Below are positions 1 to 11,305 of a DNA stretch of 64,000 nucleotides, piece by piece. A program made the translations under genes and the position numbers. The notes beneath the pieces were generated by a model. The model was given only the letters and a program-made list of their open reading frames with translations, had not been told where the DNA came from and did not search any database. Position 1 is the stretch's first letter. Each line of letters opens with the position of its first letter. The DNA is taken from positions 313,063-377,062 of the forward strand of contig SCFE01000110.1 of assembly GCA_004352715.1 (NCBI GenBank), read 5' to 3'. The stretch comes from Hofstenia miamia. Its lineage: Eukaryota > Xenacoelomorpha > Acoela.

Positions 1-486
1 AATGTGAGGAGACATTTGCACAGCCGAGGATGATAATAATTCCTCCTCTCTGAAGAATTGTTCCGGCGTCCTCATCACCTGATCAAAAATGGTGATTGGG
101 ATAATTTTTCCTTCCTTACTAATGTGCCTGGCTGATTCGATGAACTGCCCGTACCTGCACTCAGGGTATTTCATTTGTTGTGTACTAAATAAAAGTTCTT
201 TCTTACCATGCACGTCAAACTTGGCGACTTGCTTGAGAAAACATTTTGTCGATCCTGGCAATCTTTCTACGAATATTCGTGTGCTGAGAGGGGCGTTGTC
301 AGATGAAAAAATTGCGAACTTTGTCTCAGCAGTTGCTCCCCACATATACTTCTTGACGGTGTCTGAGAAAATATTAATGTCCGACGGACAAATACCAAGT
401 TTATTGCTGGTCAACATGATCGACATTTTGCCAGTGACACTGCTCGCCCCCACCAGTCGGGCATAATATTTTTCGAATTTGTCCAT
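1..486 (-). CDS. Unidentified ORF C, 3' part beyond window (virus-like block)
   Basis: An uninterrupted minus-strand reading frame runs from an ATG at 486 to the first base of the window, at least 162 residues, and is open upstream to about 606. It begins MDKFEKYYARLVG and is balanced in composition (Lys, Phe, Ser and Cys rich) with no repeats or obvious membrane segment. I do not recognise the family. It is the third of three same-strand ORFs separated by only tens of bases, with no sign of introns and higher GC than the rest of the window. That packing suggests a compact viral or large DNA transposon gene cluster rather than host genes. The opposite-strand frame at 89-466 is treated as its shadow. 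An ordinary intronless host gene cannot be excluded. Confidence 0.5.
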   Translation of the reverse strand, partial: MDKFEKYYARLVGASSVTGKMSIMLTSNKLGICPSDINIFSDTVKKYMWGATAETKFAIFSSDNAPLSTRIFVERLPGSTKCFLKQVAKFDVHGKKELLFSTQQMKYPECRYGQFIESARHISKEGKIIPITIFDQVMRTPEQFFREEELLSSSAVQMSPHI

Positions 487-606
487 TGCTCGTTTTGTCT
501 TTCCAGGGGAAGAAGGAGGACTGCATTTATAAAGAAGCCAGTTTTTCACCTTCAATGTCAAGGGGCATACTGCTATCTCGTGGATCGTTAATTTCGTTAA
601 GGAAGT

Positions 607-1446
607 TCATTTATCATGTGACATAGGTATGTGGAGGTTTGGCTCTTTTGTTAAATATATGGCTAGTAACCAAATTGCACCTCTGGCATATATATCGGGT
701 AAGTTTTTCTCAGCAAAGAGCCGCTCTTTGAAATTTTTCTTATCTTGATTAGTGTAGGAGACTTTAATGTCGCGTAGGGTGCGTTCGACTGATGAATGGT
801 ATTTTTGTGATGGACTTGATATATCTAATATGGGCCAATCAGACTCGGGGTTAAAATCAGCCTTAAGATCAGACCAAATGGTATGTATTTCATGAAGTAA
901 TTGTTCACTCTGAGCAAAGGCGAAGCTTACTCTCATATCTGTTATGGTATATAATAAAGGAGTGTTAGGATCTGTGATTTCCAATGTCTGTGACTGGAGC
1001 AGGACGTCTACAATTAATTTCTGGTCTACGGCTAAACGATGTGATGGCACTTTTTGACATAATAGAAGATCAGTGTAAATTAGCCTAGTTATTGGAAGGT
1101 GACTTGTCGATTGTGAAGAAGTTGGGGCGTAATCTTCTTTGGACAAGATTAAAAAGTTTTCCATTCTGAAGTGAAGATTTTCAATTGGTTCAGGAATAGA
1201 TGTTTCATACTCACCACACACAATCATTATTAGGTGAATGCCTTCAAGTTTAGCTATGCGGAAAGCTATTTCGAGTTTCTCCATAATGTCCTCTGCCTGT
1301 ATCTTGGATAATCTGAAAAAATAAATAACAAGGAGATTTTTGAAATCAACGTTTACACACTCAAAACTATCAATGGTGGGGCCGCTATTTAAAAACTGGC
1401 ATAGACTGTATATATTAAAGTCGTTGTCAAAAAACGAATGAACCAT
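607..1446 (-). CDS. Unidentified ORF B, 279 aa (virus-like block)
   Basis: A complete minus-strand ORF of 279 codons starts with ATG at 1446 and stops at 607. The product begins MVHSFFDNDFNIYSL, has a hydrophobic stretch near residues 35-45, a central Ser/Thr-rich part and a basic C-terminal third containing SVERTLRDIKVSY. No catalytic motif, zinc ligand set or signal peptide is apparent and I do not recognise the family. It follows ORF A by about 35 bases and its stop lies near the opening of ORF C, so the three look co-oriented and compact. The length without stops in an otherwise stop-rich AT genome supports real, recently maintained coding. Possible origins are an endogenised large DNA virus, a Polinton-like element or a host orphan gene. 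Confidence 0.55.
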   Translation of the reverse strand: MVHSFFDNDFNIYSLCQFLNSGPTIDSFECVNVDFKNLLVIYFFRLSKIQAEDIMEKLEIAFRIAKLEGIHLIMIVCGEYETSIPEPIENLHFRMENFLILSKEDYAPTSSQSTSHLPITRLIYTDLLLCQKVPSHRLAVDQKLIVDVLLQSQTLEITDPNTPLLYTITDMRVSFAFAQSEQLLHEIHTIWSDLKADFNPESDWPILDISSPSQKYHSSVERTLRDIKVSYTNQDKKNFKERLFAEKNLPDIYARGAIWLLAIYLTKEPNLHIPMSHDK

Positions 1447-1481
1447 ACTGCGCCGACTTTTGATAGTTTTCGTCTTTTTCT

Positions 1482-1827
1482 TCAGTCTTCTGCGATCATA
1501 TGGTGGAAGTAGCTGTAGAAGAGGTCAAAGGGGCTATCAAGTCGCTCATGTGGGGGGGTGTTTACAGGTTGTAAAGGTGTAAGAGGTACTCTCGGTTTAA
1601 ATGTTTTTAAAGTGGGGGATGCCAGCTCCTCTTGCGCATGCAGGGAAACATGTCTCTCCACGTAGGGGCGAGATGTTGAGGGCGTCGTGGTAACTGCTTT
1701 CAGCTCTCCAAGTTGTGGAGCAACTTGTCGCCCACATGGGATCAGACTCTGCTCAGCACCTTCCTGACGTCCTCTTTTTCTTGTGCAAGCCTCAGCAAGC
1801 GGAGAAACATGTCTCCCACGCCTAGGT
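1482..1827 (-). CDS. Unidentified ORF A, C-terminal part (start lost in gap)
   Basis: The last 114 or so codons of a minus-strand ORF are visible, ending at a stop at 1482; the rest is hidden in the 1000-N gap. The visible tail is Pro, Ser, Thr and Arg rich and looks disordered, ending in an aromatic patch (FDLFYSYFHHMI). Two copies of a short motif of the form (Y/R)xxRHVS(L/P) are seen in the tail. The family is not recognised. It is the first visible member of the three-ORF cluster and lies about 35 bases upstream of ORF B. Confidence 0.4.
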
Positions 1828-2827
1828 NNNNNNNNNNNNNNNNNNNNNNNNNNNNNNNNNNNNNNNNNNNNNNNNNNNNNNNNNNNNNNNNNNNNNNNNN
1901 NNNNNNNNNNNNNNNNNNNNNNNNNNNNNNNNNNNNNNNNNNNNNNNNNNNNNNNNNNNNNNNNNNNNNNNNNNNNNNNNNNNNNNNNNNNNNNNNNNNN
2001 NNNNNNNNNNNNNNNNNNNNNNNNNNNNNNNNNNNNNNNNNNNNNNNNNNNNNNNNNNNNNNNNNNNNNNNNNNNNNNNNNNNNNNNNNNNNNNNNNNNN
2101 NNNNNNNNNNNNNNNNNNNNNNNNNNNNNNNNNNNNNNNNNNNNNNNNNNNNNNNNNNNNNNNNNNNNNNNNNNNNNNNNNNNNNNNNNNNNNNNNNNNN
2201 NNNNNNNNNNNNNNNNNNNNNNNNNNNNNNNNNNNNNNNNNNNNNNNNNNNNNNNNNNNNNNNNNNNNNNNNNNNNNNNNNNNNNNNNNNNNNNNNNNNN
2301 NNNNNNNNNNNNNNNNNNNNNNNNNNNNNNNNNNNNNNNNNNNNNNNNNNNNNNNNNNNNNNNNNNNNNNNNNNNNNNNNNNNNNNNNNNNNNNNNNNNN
2401 NNNNNNNNNNNNNNNNNNNNNNNNNNNNNNNNNNNNNNNNNNNNNNNNNNNNNNNNNNNNNNNNNNNNNNNNNNNNNNNNNNNNNNNNNNNNNNNNNNNN
2501 NNNNNNNNNNNNNNNNNNNNNNNNNNNNNNNNNNNNNNNNNNNNNNNNNNNNNNNNNNNNNNNNNNNNNNNNNNNNNNNNNNNNNNNNNNNNNNNNNNNN
2601 NNNNNNNNNNNNNNNNNNNNNNNNNNNNNNNNNNNNNNNNNNNNNNNNNNNNNNNNNNNNNNNNNNNNNNNNNNNNNNNNNNNNNNNNNNNNNNNNNNNN
2701 NNNNNNNNNNNNNNNNNNNNNNNNNNNNNNNNNNNNNNNNNNNNNNNNNNNNNNNNNNNNNNNNNNNNNNNNNNNNNNNNNNNNNNNNNNNNNNNNNNNN
2801 NNNNNNNNNNNNNNNNNNNNNNNNNNN
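1828..2827. other. Assembly gap, 1000 N
   Basis: A run of exactly 1000 N, the default length for a gap of unknown size. It removes the 5' part of ORF A and the right edge of the virus-like block; sequence to its right is AT-rich and non-coding, so the block boundary lies inside the gap. Confidence 0.99.
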
Positions 2828-4360
2828 TAAAAGATGGCATTAGATGGCATGGGAACAAAACATAATTTACAGGATGTATTTAATTAATTTTTAAAATGAT
2901 AGTAATTATACGCTATTAAATTTTTTACTAATTTCATTAGTGTATATTTTAAAACACAGTGACTAAATCTCGACTTAGATTAAACACGTGATGAACAACC
3001 CCCGGCGATGCATGAAAGGTTGGTGGTGGTGGAGAAATACGCATTATCAGATGAAATATCAGATGTACGGCTCGAAAACAAACTATAAAATAGACAAATT
3101 TTTAGTGTAATTTACCATTATTATTATAAAATTAGAATATATACATGTTTTGTCTTGTTTTTAAAAATGTGGGTTTTTACTATGCCCACTTGAATATTCT
3201 AGTTTTTTTATTTTTGAAAATGTTTTTAAAACGCTATTTTTTATTGTATTCTTTCTGATGGTGTTATACATTAAACTATTGTAATCTCCTTTGTTTAAAA
3301 CTTACAAAATGCGTTATCGAAGAATGATTAAATTGGTTTTTGCATAGCAAAATTGAGTATTTTTACTTGTATATAAAATTTGTTTTACCTATTTACGAGT
3401 CATTGTATTTTTAACATTAATTGCTATATTGAAATACAATCTCTTTTTGTTTAACTAAAAATGTTTAATTTGTTCTACATGTATTATTGAGACATCTTCA
3501 AATAGTTTGTTTTCCTGAAACAAATTAAACACANNNNNNNNNNNNNNNNNNNNNTTGTAATCACCTTTGTTTAAAACTTACAAAATGTGTTATCAAAGAA
3601 TGATTAAATTGTTTTTTGCATAGCAAAATTGAATATTTTTACTTGTATATAAAATTTGTTTTACCTATTTATGAGTCATTGTATTTTTAACATTAATTGC
3701 TATATTGAAATACAATCTCTTTTTGTTTAACTAAAAATGTTTAATTTGTTCTACATGTATTATTGAGACATCTTCAAATAGTTTGTTTTCCCGAAACGAT
3801 TTAAACACGGTTCATGTAAGCAATCGAAATATGGAAAATTGATAGCATTGACGAAAACGAAAATGTGTGATAGCGAGGAATATTAACAAAAAATGGCCCG
3901 TGATATTATCAAAGTGGAATTACTCATACCAAAAAATGGCCCCAACATGTAAATCAATTAAAAGCATTACTAATTGAAATCCATTAGTAGACATACTTAA
4001 AAATATCTGACGTCACTAAAAACCCATTAGCGGAGATGTCAAAACACTTGTCAAGTAGAATGACTCATTAATTAACATTTGCAAACACTCCCTCAATATC
4101 GCAGAGGTCACAAAATTACTCATTACAAACAATAAACCAAAAAAATTATATCAAACAAAGTAAATTTGGGCATGAATCATTTAAGCAGGTCTGAATGTGC
4201 TAATTAAAAATGCATTAGCAAGCTGTCAAAAAAAATCAATTAGCAAGATCTTCAAAGCACTTAGCGCCAAGTATCAATTAGATGACTCAACACCCAACCA
4301 CCCTCTGCAATATTCACGATCTGTCAATCAATATGGTTTTACCCCCCCCCAAGCTGTCAA
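2828..4360. other. AT-rich stretch without genes
   Basis: No coding frame, RNA gene or transposon domain is visible on either strand. The middle contains a sequence repeated on both sides of a 21-N gap (described separately). From about 3900 to 4350 the plus strand has loosely recurring ATTA-containing words and two copies of AAGCTGTCAA, with no clear period. Confidence 0.6.
3279..3808. repeat. Direct repeat flanking a 21-N gap (3534-3554)
   Basis: About 255 bases at 3279-3533 are repeated almost exactly at 3555-3808, immediately on either side of the gap at 3534-3554. Differences are a handful of single bases, for example TCTCC versus TCACC near the start. Direct abutment to the gap on both sides is what unmerged overlapping or allelic contig ends produce; a true tandem duplication is less likely. 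Confidence 0.8.
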
Positions 4361-5360
4361 NNNNNNNNNNNNNNNNNNNNNNNNNNNNNNNNNNNNNNNN
4401 NNNNNNNNNNNNNNNNNNNNNNNNNNNNNNNNNNNNNNNNNNNNNNNNNNNNNNNNNNNNNNNNNNNNNNNNNNNNNNNNNNNNNNNNNNNNNNNNNNNN
4501 NNNNNNNNNNNNNNNNNNNNNNNNNNNNNNNNNNNNNNNNNNNNNNNNNNNNNNNNNNNNNNNNNNNNNNNNNNNNNNNNNNNNNNNNNNNNNNNNNNNN
4601 NNNNNNNNNNNNNNNNNNNNNNNNNNNNNNNNNNNNNNNNNNNNNNNNNNNNNNNNNNNNNNNNNNNNNNNNNNNNNNNNNNNNNNNNNNNNNNNNNNNN
4701 NNNNNNNNNNNNNNNNNNNNNNNNNNNNNNNNNNNNNNNNNNNNNNNNNNNNNNNNNNNNNNNNNNNNNNNNNNNNNNNNNNNNNNNNNNNNNNNNNNNN
4801 NNNNNNNNNNNNNNNNNNNNNNNNNNNNNNNNNNNNNNNNNNNNNNNNNNNNNNNNNNNNNNNNNNNNNNNNNNNNNNNNNNNNNNNNNNNNNNNNNNNN
4901 NNNNNNNNNNNNNNNNNNNNNNNNNNNNNNNNNNNNNNNNNNNNNNNNNNNNNNNNNNNNNNNNNNNNNNNNNNNNNNNNNNNNNNNNNNNNNNNNNNNN
5001 NNNNNNNNNNNNNNNNNNNNNNNNNNNNNNNNNNNNNNNNNNNNNNNNNNNNNNNNNNNNNNNNNNNNNNNNNNNNNNNNNNNNNNNNNNNNNNNNNNNN
5101 NNNNNNNNNNNNNNNNNNNNNNNNNNNNNNNNNNNNNNNNNNNNNNNNNNNNNNNNNNNNNNNNNNNNNNNNNNNNNNNNNNNNNNNNNNNNNNNNNNNN
5201 NNNNNNNNNNNNNNNNNNNNNNNNNNNNNNNNNNNNNNNNNNNNNNNNNNNNNNNNNNNNNNNNNNNNNNNNNNNNNNNNNNNNNNNNNNNNNNNNNNNN
5301 NNNNNNNNNNNNNNNNNNNNNNNNNNNNNNNNNNNNNNNNNNNNNNNNNNNNNNNNNNNN
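4361..5360. other. Assembly gap, 1000 N
   Basis: A default-size gap that truncates the minus-strand gypsy copy within its integrase coding region and hides its 3' end and any LTR. Confidence 0.99.
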
Positions 5361-7470
5361 GTCACATATCTAGAGTTAAAAGTTTTCTTGGTTTGAAGAA
5401 TGCTGAGGTGACCTCGCTCGTGAACCCTGCGCACTAAATCTCGTTTAAAGTATTCAGGAATGGCTAAGCGATTTTTATGTTTACTTTTAGCATATAGTAA
5501 GCCTTTGTTGGTCACGCACCAATTATAGTGATGAAAATATCAGTTTACTTCCGGGGATGTAGGGAAATAGGGGTCCCCCATCCTCTTCATTATTTGATCC
5601 AGGATCCAATCACGATGTTGGTAATGAATAATTTCTTCTTCTGAAATCTCCTCTTTCAATAGTATAGCGAGAATAGGCTTTCCATTTTGGTCGGCATTAA
5701 TTTCAGGTATTAACTGATACTTGGTATGAGGGATAAATGAAAACGGATCTTTTTCCCCATCTGGTTTTTTAATATCACGTTCGAGGCTCAGGAGAGCCGT
5801 CCAATAATCCCCATTCAAGTGTAATTTGCCAGGGCGATGTCTAATGGTGAAGGAGAAGTCATTTAAGTACTCAATCCATCTTGCGACAATGTTAGATTTA
5901 TCGCCACTGAACTTTTTTAGCCAAGCAAGAGCGCTATTATTGGTTCGGACAATAAATTTGCAACCAAGTATAAAGTAGCGGAATTTCCTTAATGATTTGA
6001 CTAATGCGAGCATTTCACACTTAGTCACGCCATAATTCTTCTCTGATGATCTAAGTTTTCTGCTGAAATACTGCACAGGACTTTTGATTCTGTTAACGTC
6101 CTGGCTGAGGATCCCGCTGATGGCAACGGCGCTAGCGTCACAGTCGATTATAAAATCCTTTGTATAATCAGGGGTATTCAATGACGGTATTTTCTTGAGC
6201 TCCGATTTTATTCCCTCGAGGGCTTGCTGTTCTTGCCAGGTCCATTTAAAGTCAACGGATTTCTTTAACAAATTCGAGATCGTCCTTGTCTTGTCTGCGA
6301 GATCAGGGATGAACATCCCGTAATAGTTGAGGAAACCCATCAATTGTTGGACGTCTCAGCAAGTCCTTGGCATTTCAATCTTGTCTAAGAAATCCTTCGC
6401 GTTATTTTTTATCAAAATCTTCCCGGGTTCAATAACGTGACCAAGAAAAATTACCTTAGTCTGGACTAACGCACACTTTGTTCCATTTACCTTGAGTCTG
6501 GCTTTTTGTAACAAATCCAATGTTCGACCAAGCTTATCTAAGTGTTCCTCAAAGGTGTTGCTTGCGACCAAAATGTCATCGATATACGCCGAAATTCCGG
6601 GCTCAAGAAGGTTCGCACCATCTTTTAGAATCTTAGTAACATAACTCTGAAAAGTAGCTGGCGCATTGCATAGGCCAAAGGCCATATACTTCCATTTGTA
6701 TAGCCCGTAAGGGGTAATGAAAGCGGTCTTTGGGATGTCCAAAGGGCGCATCGGTACCTGCCAGTAGGCTTTACATAAGTCTAGACACGAGAAGAATTTA
6801 TATTTACTAGCATCATAGAGGAGATCTTCTATCCGTGGCAGGGGATACGTGTCTTTAATTGTGATATCATTTAACTTACGAAAGTCGGATACACAATCAA
6901 TACTTCTTGCCTTGTCAAATAAACACAGTGGGAGCAGCATAAGGGCTGTTGCTTCCTTGGATTATTCTGCTTTCAATTAGGTCACTCAAGATCTTCTCGT
7001 ATTTGGGTTTTAAGTTTTCTGGTACATGGCGTACCGGCAGCCAGATTGGATGATCGTGTTTGAGTTCGATAGTGTGCTCCTCACCTAAGGCTTGACCAAC
7101 ACTAATGGTGCCATAGTTAAAGACATCGTGCTTACTATAAAGCAAGGACACTAAAGATTTCCTCTCTTTTTGGTTTAAATGCAGATGAGAACTTTCAGTG
7201 ACTGTTGGTACTTTCACCAGACTTGCGGGAGCTTCCAGATCGTGTACAGCAGTACATATTGGTAAACAAGCAACTGGAATGTTTTTGACTCTCACCAGCA
7301 CTCCTACTAATTTTAATTGGGAAGCCTCAATCTTAACAAAGGAAGTCGACCCATTGAGAACAGTCACATAAGTCTTACCTCTTGTGACTTTGCACAAATC
7401 TGGAGAAAAAGAGACTCCACGCGTATATTTGCCTCTATGCCCGGAGATCATGATGTCCCCATTAATGCTG
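5361..7470 (-). pseudogene. Ty3/gypsy retrotransposon pol, decayed minus-strand copy
   Basis: Reading right to left: a region before the reverse transcriptase (7470-7000), the reverse transcriptase (about 6940-6356) with the DFRKLND box and the YIDD catalytic box, RNase H (about 6343-5790) with CDAS and CEMLA motifs, and the start of integrase with a zinc-binding-like segment (VRRVHERGHLS, about 5440-5400) before the gap. The copy is broken: CGA-type arginine codons have become TGA near 6920-6900, there is a one-base length change just before DFRKL, a TGA after the RT thumb near 6350 and a stop near 5540. The third RNase H acidic residue is Asn (RTNNS instead of the usual TDH). Both ends fall in gaps, so no LTR is visible. 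It mirrors the plus-strand copy at 8471-10273. Confidence 0.9.
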
Positions 7471-8470
7471 NNNNNNNNNNNNNNNNNNNNNNNNNNNNNN
7501 NNNNNNNNNNNNNNNNNNNNNNNNNNNNNNNNNNNNNNNNNNNNNNNNNNNNNNNNNNNNNNNNNNNNNNNNNNNNNNNNNNNNNNNNNNNNNNNNNNNN
7601 NNNNNNNNNNNNNNNNNNNNNNNNNNNNNNNNNNNNNNNNNNNNNNNNNNNNNNNNNNNNNNNNNNNNNNNNNNNNNNNNNNNNNNNNNNNNNNNNNNNN
7701 NNNNNNNNNNNNNNNNNNNNNNNNNNNNNNNNNNNNNNNNNNNNNNNNNNNNNNNNNNNNNNNNNNNNNNNNNNNNNNNNNNNNNNNNNNNNNNNNNNNN
7801 NNNNNNNNNNNNNNNNNNNNNNNNNNNNNNNNNNNNNNNNNNNNNNNNNNNNNNNNNNNNNNNNNNNNNNNNNNNNNNNNNNNNNNNNNNNNNNNNNNNN
7901 NNNNNNNNNNNNNNNNNNNNNNNNNNNNNNNNNNNNNNNNNNNNNNNNNNNNNNNNNNNNNNNNNNNNNNNNNNNNNNNNNNNNNNNNNNNNNNNNNNNN
8001 NNNNNNNNNNNNNNNNNNNNNNNNNNNNNNNNNNNNNNNNNNNNNNNNNNNNNNNNNNNNNNNNNNNNNNNNNNNNNNNNNNNNNNNNNNNNNNNNNNNN
8101 NNNNNNNNNNNNNNNNNNNNNNNNNNNNNNNNNNNNNNNNNNNNNNNNNNNNNNNNNNNNNNNNNNNNNNNNNNNNNNNNNNNNNNNNNNNNNNNNNNNN
8201 NNNNNNNNNNNNNNNNNNNNNNNNNNNNNNNNNNNNNNNNNNNNNNNNNNNNNNNNNNNNNNNNNNNNNNNNNNNNNNNNNNNNNNNNNNNNNNNNNNNN
8301 NNNNNNNNNNNNNNNNNNNNNNNNNNNNNNNNNNNNNNNNNNNNNNNNNNNNNNNNNNNNNNNNNNNNNNNNNNNNNNNNNNNNNNNNNNNNNNNNNNNN
8401 NNNNNNNNNNNNNNNNNNNNNNNNNNNNNNNNNNNNNNNNNNNNNNNNNNNNNNNNNNNNNNNNNNNNNN
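7471..8470. other. Assembly gap, 1000 N, between the inverted gypsy copies
   Basis: The gap sits at the symmetry centre of the two oppositely oriented gypsy copies. Both neighbours are at the same place in pol, upstream of the RT, so gag, protease and any 5' LTRs are hidden here, or the gap replaces an unresolved fold-back. Confidence 0.99.
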
Positions 8471-10273
8471 TGGGTCGACTTCCATGGTCAAGATTGGAGT
8501 GTCGCAATTACAATTAATAGGAGTGCCGGTGAAAGTCGAAAATATTCCAATTACTTGTCTACCAATATGCACTGCTGTGCATGATTTGACAGCTCCTGCA
8601 AGTCCGGTACAAGTACCAACAGTCACTGAGAATTCCCATCCACACTTAACTCAAAAGGAAAGAAAATCTCTAGTATCCTTGCTTTATAGTAAGCACGATG
8701 TCTTTAACTATGGCACCATTAGTGTTGGTCAAGCCTTAGGTGAGGAGCACACTATCGAACTCAAACACGATCATCCAATCTGGCTGCTGGTACGCCATGT
8801 ACCAGAAAACTTAAAACCCAAATACGAGAAGATCTTGAGTGACCTAATTGAAAGTGGCATAATACAAGGAAGCAACAGCCCTTATACTGCTCCCACTGTG
8901 TTTATTCGACAAGGCGAGAAGTATCGACTGTGTATCAATTTAGGAAGCTTAAATGATATCACAATTAAAGACGCATATCCCCTGCCACAGATAGAAGATC
9001 TCCTCTACAATGCTAGTAAATATAAATTCTTCTCGTGTCTAGACTTATGTAAAGCCTACTGGCAGGTACCAATGCGCCCTTTGGACATCCCAAAGACCGC
9101 TTTCATTACCCCTTACGGGCTATACGAATGGAAGTATATGGCCTTTGGCCTATGCAACACGCCAGCTACTTTTCAGCCTTATGTTACTAAGATTCTAAAA
9201 GATGGTGCAAACCTTCTTGAGCCCGGAATTTCGGCGTATATTGATGACATTCTGGTCACAAGCAACACCTTTGAGGAACACTTAGATAAGCTTGGTCGAA
9301 CATTGGATTTGTTACAAAAAGCCAGACTCAGGGTAAATGGAACAAAGTGTGTGTTAGTCCAGACTAAGGTAATTTTTCTTGGTCACGTTATTGAACCCAG
9401 GAAGATTTTGATAAAAAATAACGCGAAGGATTTCTTGGACAAGATTGAAATGCCAAGGACTCGCTGAGACGTCCAACAATTGATGGGTTTCCTCAACTAC
9501 TACGGGATGTTCATCCCTGATCTCACAGACAAGACAAGGACGATCTTGAATTTGTTAAAGAAATCCGTTGACTTTAAATGGACCTGGCAAGAACAGCAAG
9601 CCCTCGAGGGAATAAAATCAGAGCTCAAGAAAATACCGTCATTGAATACCCCTGATTATACAAAGGATTTTATAACCGACTGTGACGCTAGCACCATTGC
9701 CATCAGCAGGATCCTCAGCCAGGACGTTAACGGAATTGAAAGTCCTGTGCAGTATTTCAGCCGAAAACTTAGAGCATCAGAGAAGAATTACGGCGCGACT
9801 AAGTGTGAAATGCTCGCATTAGTCGAATCATTAAGGAAATTCTGCTACTTTATACTTGGTTGCAAATTTATTGTCCGCACTAATAATAGCCCCCTTGCTT
9901 GGTTAAAAAAGTTCAGTGGCGATAAATCTAACATTGTCGCAAGATGGATCGAGTACTTAAACAACTTCTCCTTCACCATTAGACATCGCCCTGGCAAATT
10001 ACACTTGAATGCAGATTATTGGACGGCTCTCCCAAGCTGCAAACGTGATATTAAGAAACCAGATGGGGAAAAAGTTCCGTTTTCATTCATCCCTCATACA
10101 GAGTATCAGTTAATACCTGAAATTAATGCTGACTGAAATGGAAAGAGGAGATTTCAGAAGAAGAAATTATTCATTACCAACATTGCGATTGGATCCTGGA
10201 TCAAATAATGAAGAGGATGGGGGACCCCTATTTCCCTACATCCCCGGAAGTAAACCAATATTTTCATTACTAT
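8471..10273 (+). pseudogene. Ty3/gypsy retrotransposon pol, decayed plus-strand copy
   Basis: The region before the RT starts at 8471. The reverse transcriptase spans about 8800-9430 with LDLCKAYWQVPM, YGLYEWKYMAFGLCNTPATF and the YIDD box at about 9237-9248. A TGA at 9465-9467 interrupts the frame just before the MGFLNYYGMFIP connection segment. RNase H follows (about 9480-10060) with CDAS and CEMLA motifs but RTNNS in place of the usual TDH acidic motif. A further TGA at 10134-10136 and a deletion of about 24 bases relative to the minus copy end the frame. The DFRKLN box of the minus copy reads NLGSLN here. The translated connection/RNase H segments of the two copies are about 90% identical. 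Integrase lies in or beyond the next gap. Confidence 0.9.
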
Positions 10274-11273
10274 NNNNNNNNNNNNNNNNNNNNNNNNNNN
10301 NNNNNNNNNNNNNNNNNNNNNNNNNNNNNNNNNNNNNNNNNNNNNNNNNNNNNNNNNNNNNNNNNNNNNNNNNNNNNNNNNNNNNNNNNNNNNNNNNNNN
10401 NNNNNNNNNNNNNNNNNNNNNNNNNNNNNNNNNNNNNNNNNNNNNNNNNNNNNNNNNNNNNNNNNNNNNNNNNNNNNNNNNNNNNNNNNNNNNNNNNNNN
10501 NNNNNNNNNNNNNNNNNNNNNNNNNNNNNNNNNNNNNNNNNNNNNNNNNNNNNNNNNNNNNNNNNNNNNNNNNNNNNNNNNNNNNNNNNNNNNNNNNNNN
10601 NNNNNNNNNNNNNNNNNNNNNNNNNNNNNNNNNNNNNNNNNNNNNNNNNNNNNNNNNNNNNNNNNNNNNNNNNNNNNNNNNNNNNNNNNNNNNNNNNNNN
10701 NNNNNNNNNNNNNNNNNNNNNNNNNNNNNNNNNNNNNNNNNNNNNNNNNNNNNNNNNNNNNNNNNNNNNNNNNNNNNNNNNNNNNNNNNNNNNNNNNNNN
10801 NNNNNNNNNNNNNNNNNNNNNNNNNNNNNNNNNNNNNNNNNNNNNNNNNNNNNNNNNNNNNNNNNNNNNNNNNNNNNNNNNNNNNNNNNNNNNNNNNNNN
10901 NNNNNNNNNNNNNNNNNNNNNNNNNNNNNNNNNNNNNNNNNNNNNNNNNNNNNNNNNNNNNNNNNNNNNNNNNNNNNNNNNNNNNNNNNNNNNNNNNNNN
11001 NNNNNNNNNNNNNNNNNNNNNNNNNNNNNNNNNNNNNNNNNNNNNNNNNNNNNNNNNNNNNNNNNNNNNNNNNNNNNNNNNNNNNNNNNNNNNNNNNNNN
11101 NNNNNNNNNNNNNNNNNNNNNNNNNNNNNNNNNNNNNNNNNNNNNNNNNNNNNNNNNNNNNNNNNNNNNNNNNNNNNNNNNNNNNNNNNNNNNNNNNNNN
11201 NNNNNNNNNNNNNNNNNNNNNNNNNNNNNNNNNNNNNNNNNNNNNNNNNNNNNNNNNNNNNNNNNNNNNNNNN
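10274..11273. other. Assembly gap, 1000 N
   Basis: A default-size gap hiding the 3' part of the plus-strand gypsy copy. It ends directly in a (TA)n microsatellite, a likely cause of the break. Confidence 0.99.

Positions 11274-11304
<31 letters not shown>
11274..11304. repeat. (TA)n microsatellite at gap edge
   Basis: About 15 TA units directly after the gap. A second perfect (TA)n tract lies at 11531-11559. Confidence 0.95.

Positions 11305-11305
<1 letters not shown>

Noticed and set aside
89-466. 125-codon plus-strand ORF
   Set aside because: It overlaps a longer uninterrupted minus-strand frame (1-486) that fits the co-oriented cluster, so I treat it as the shadow.
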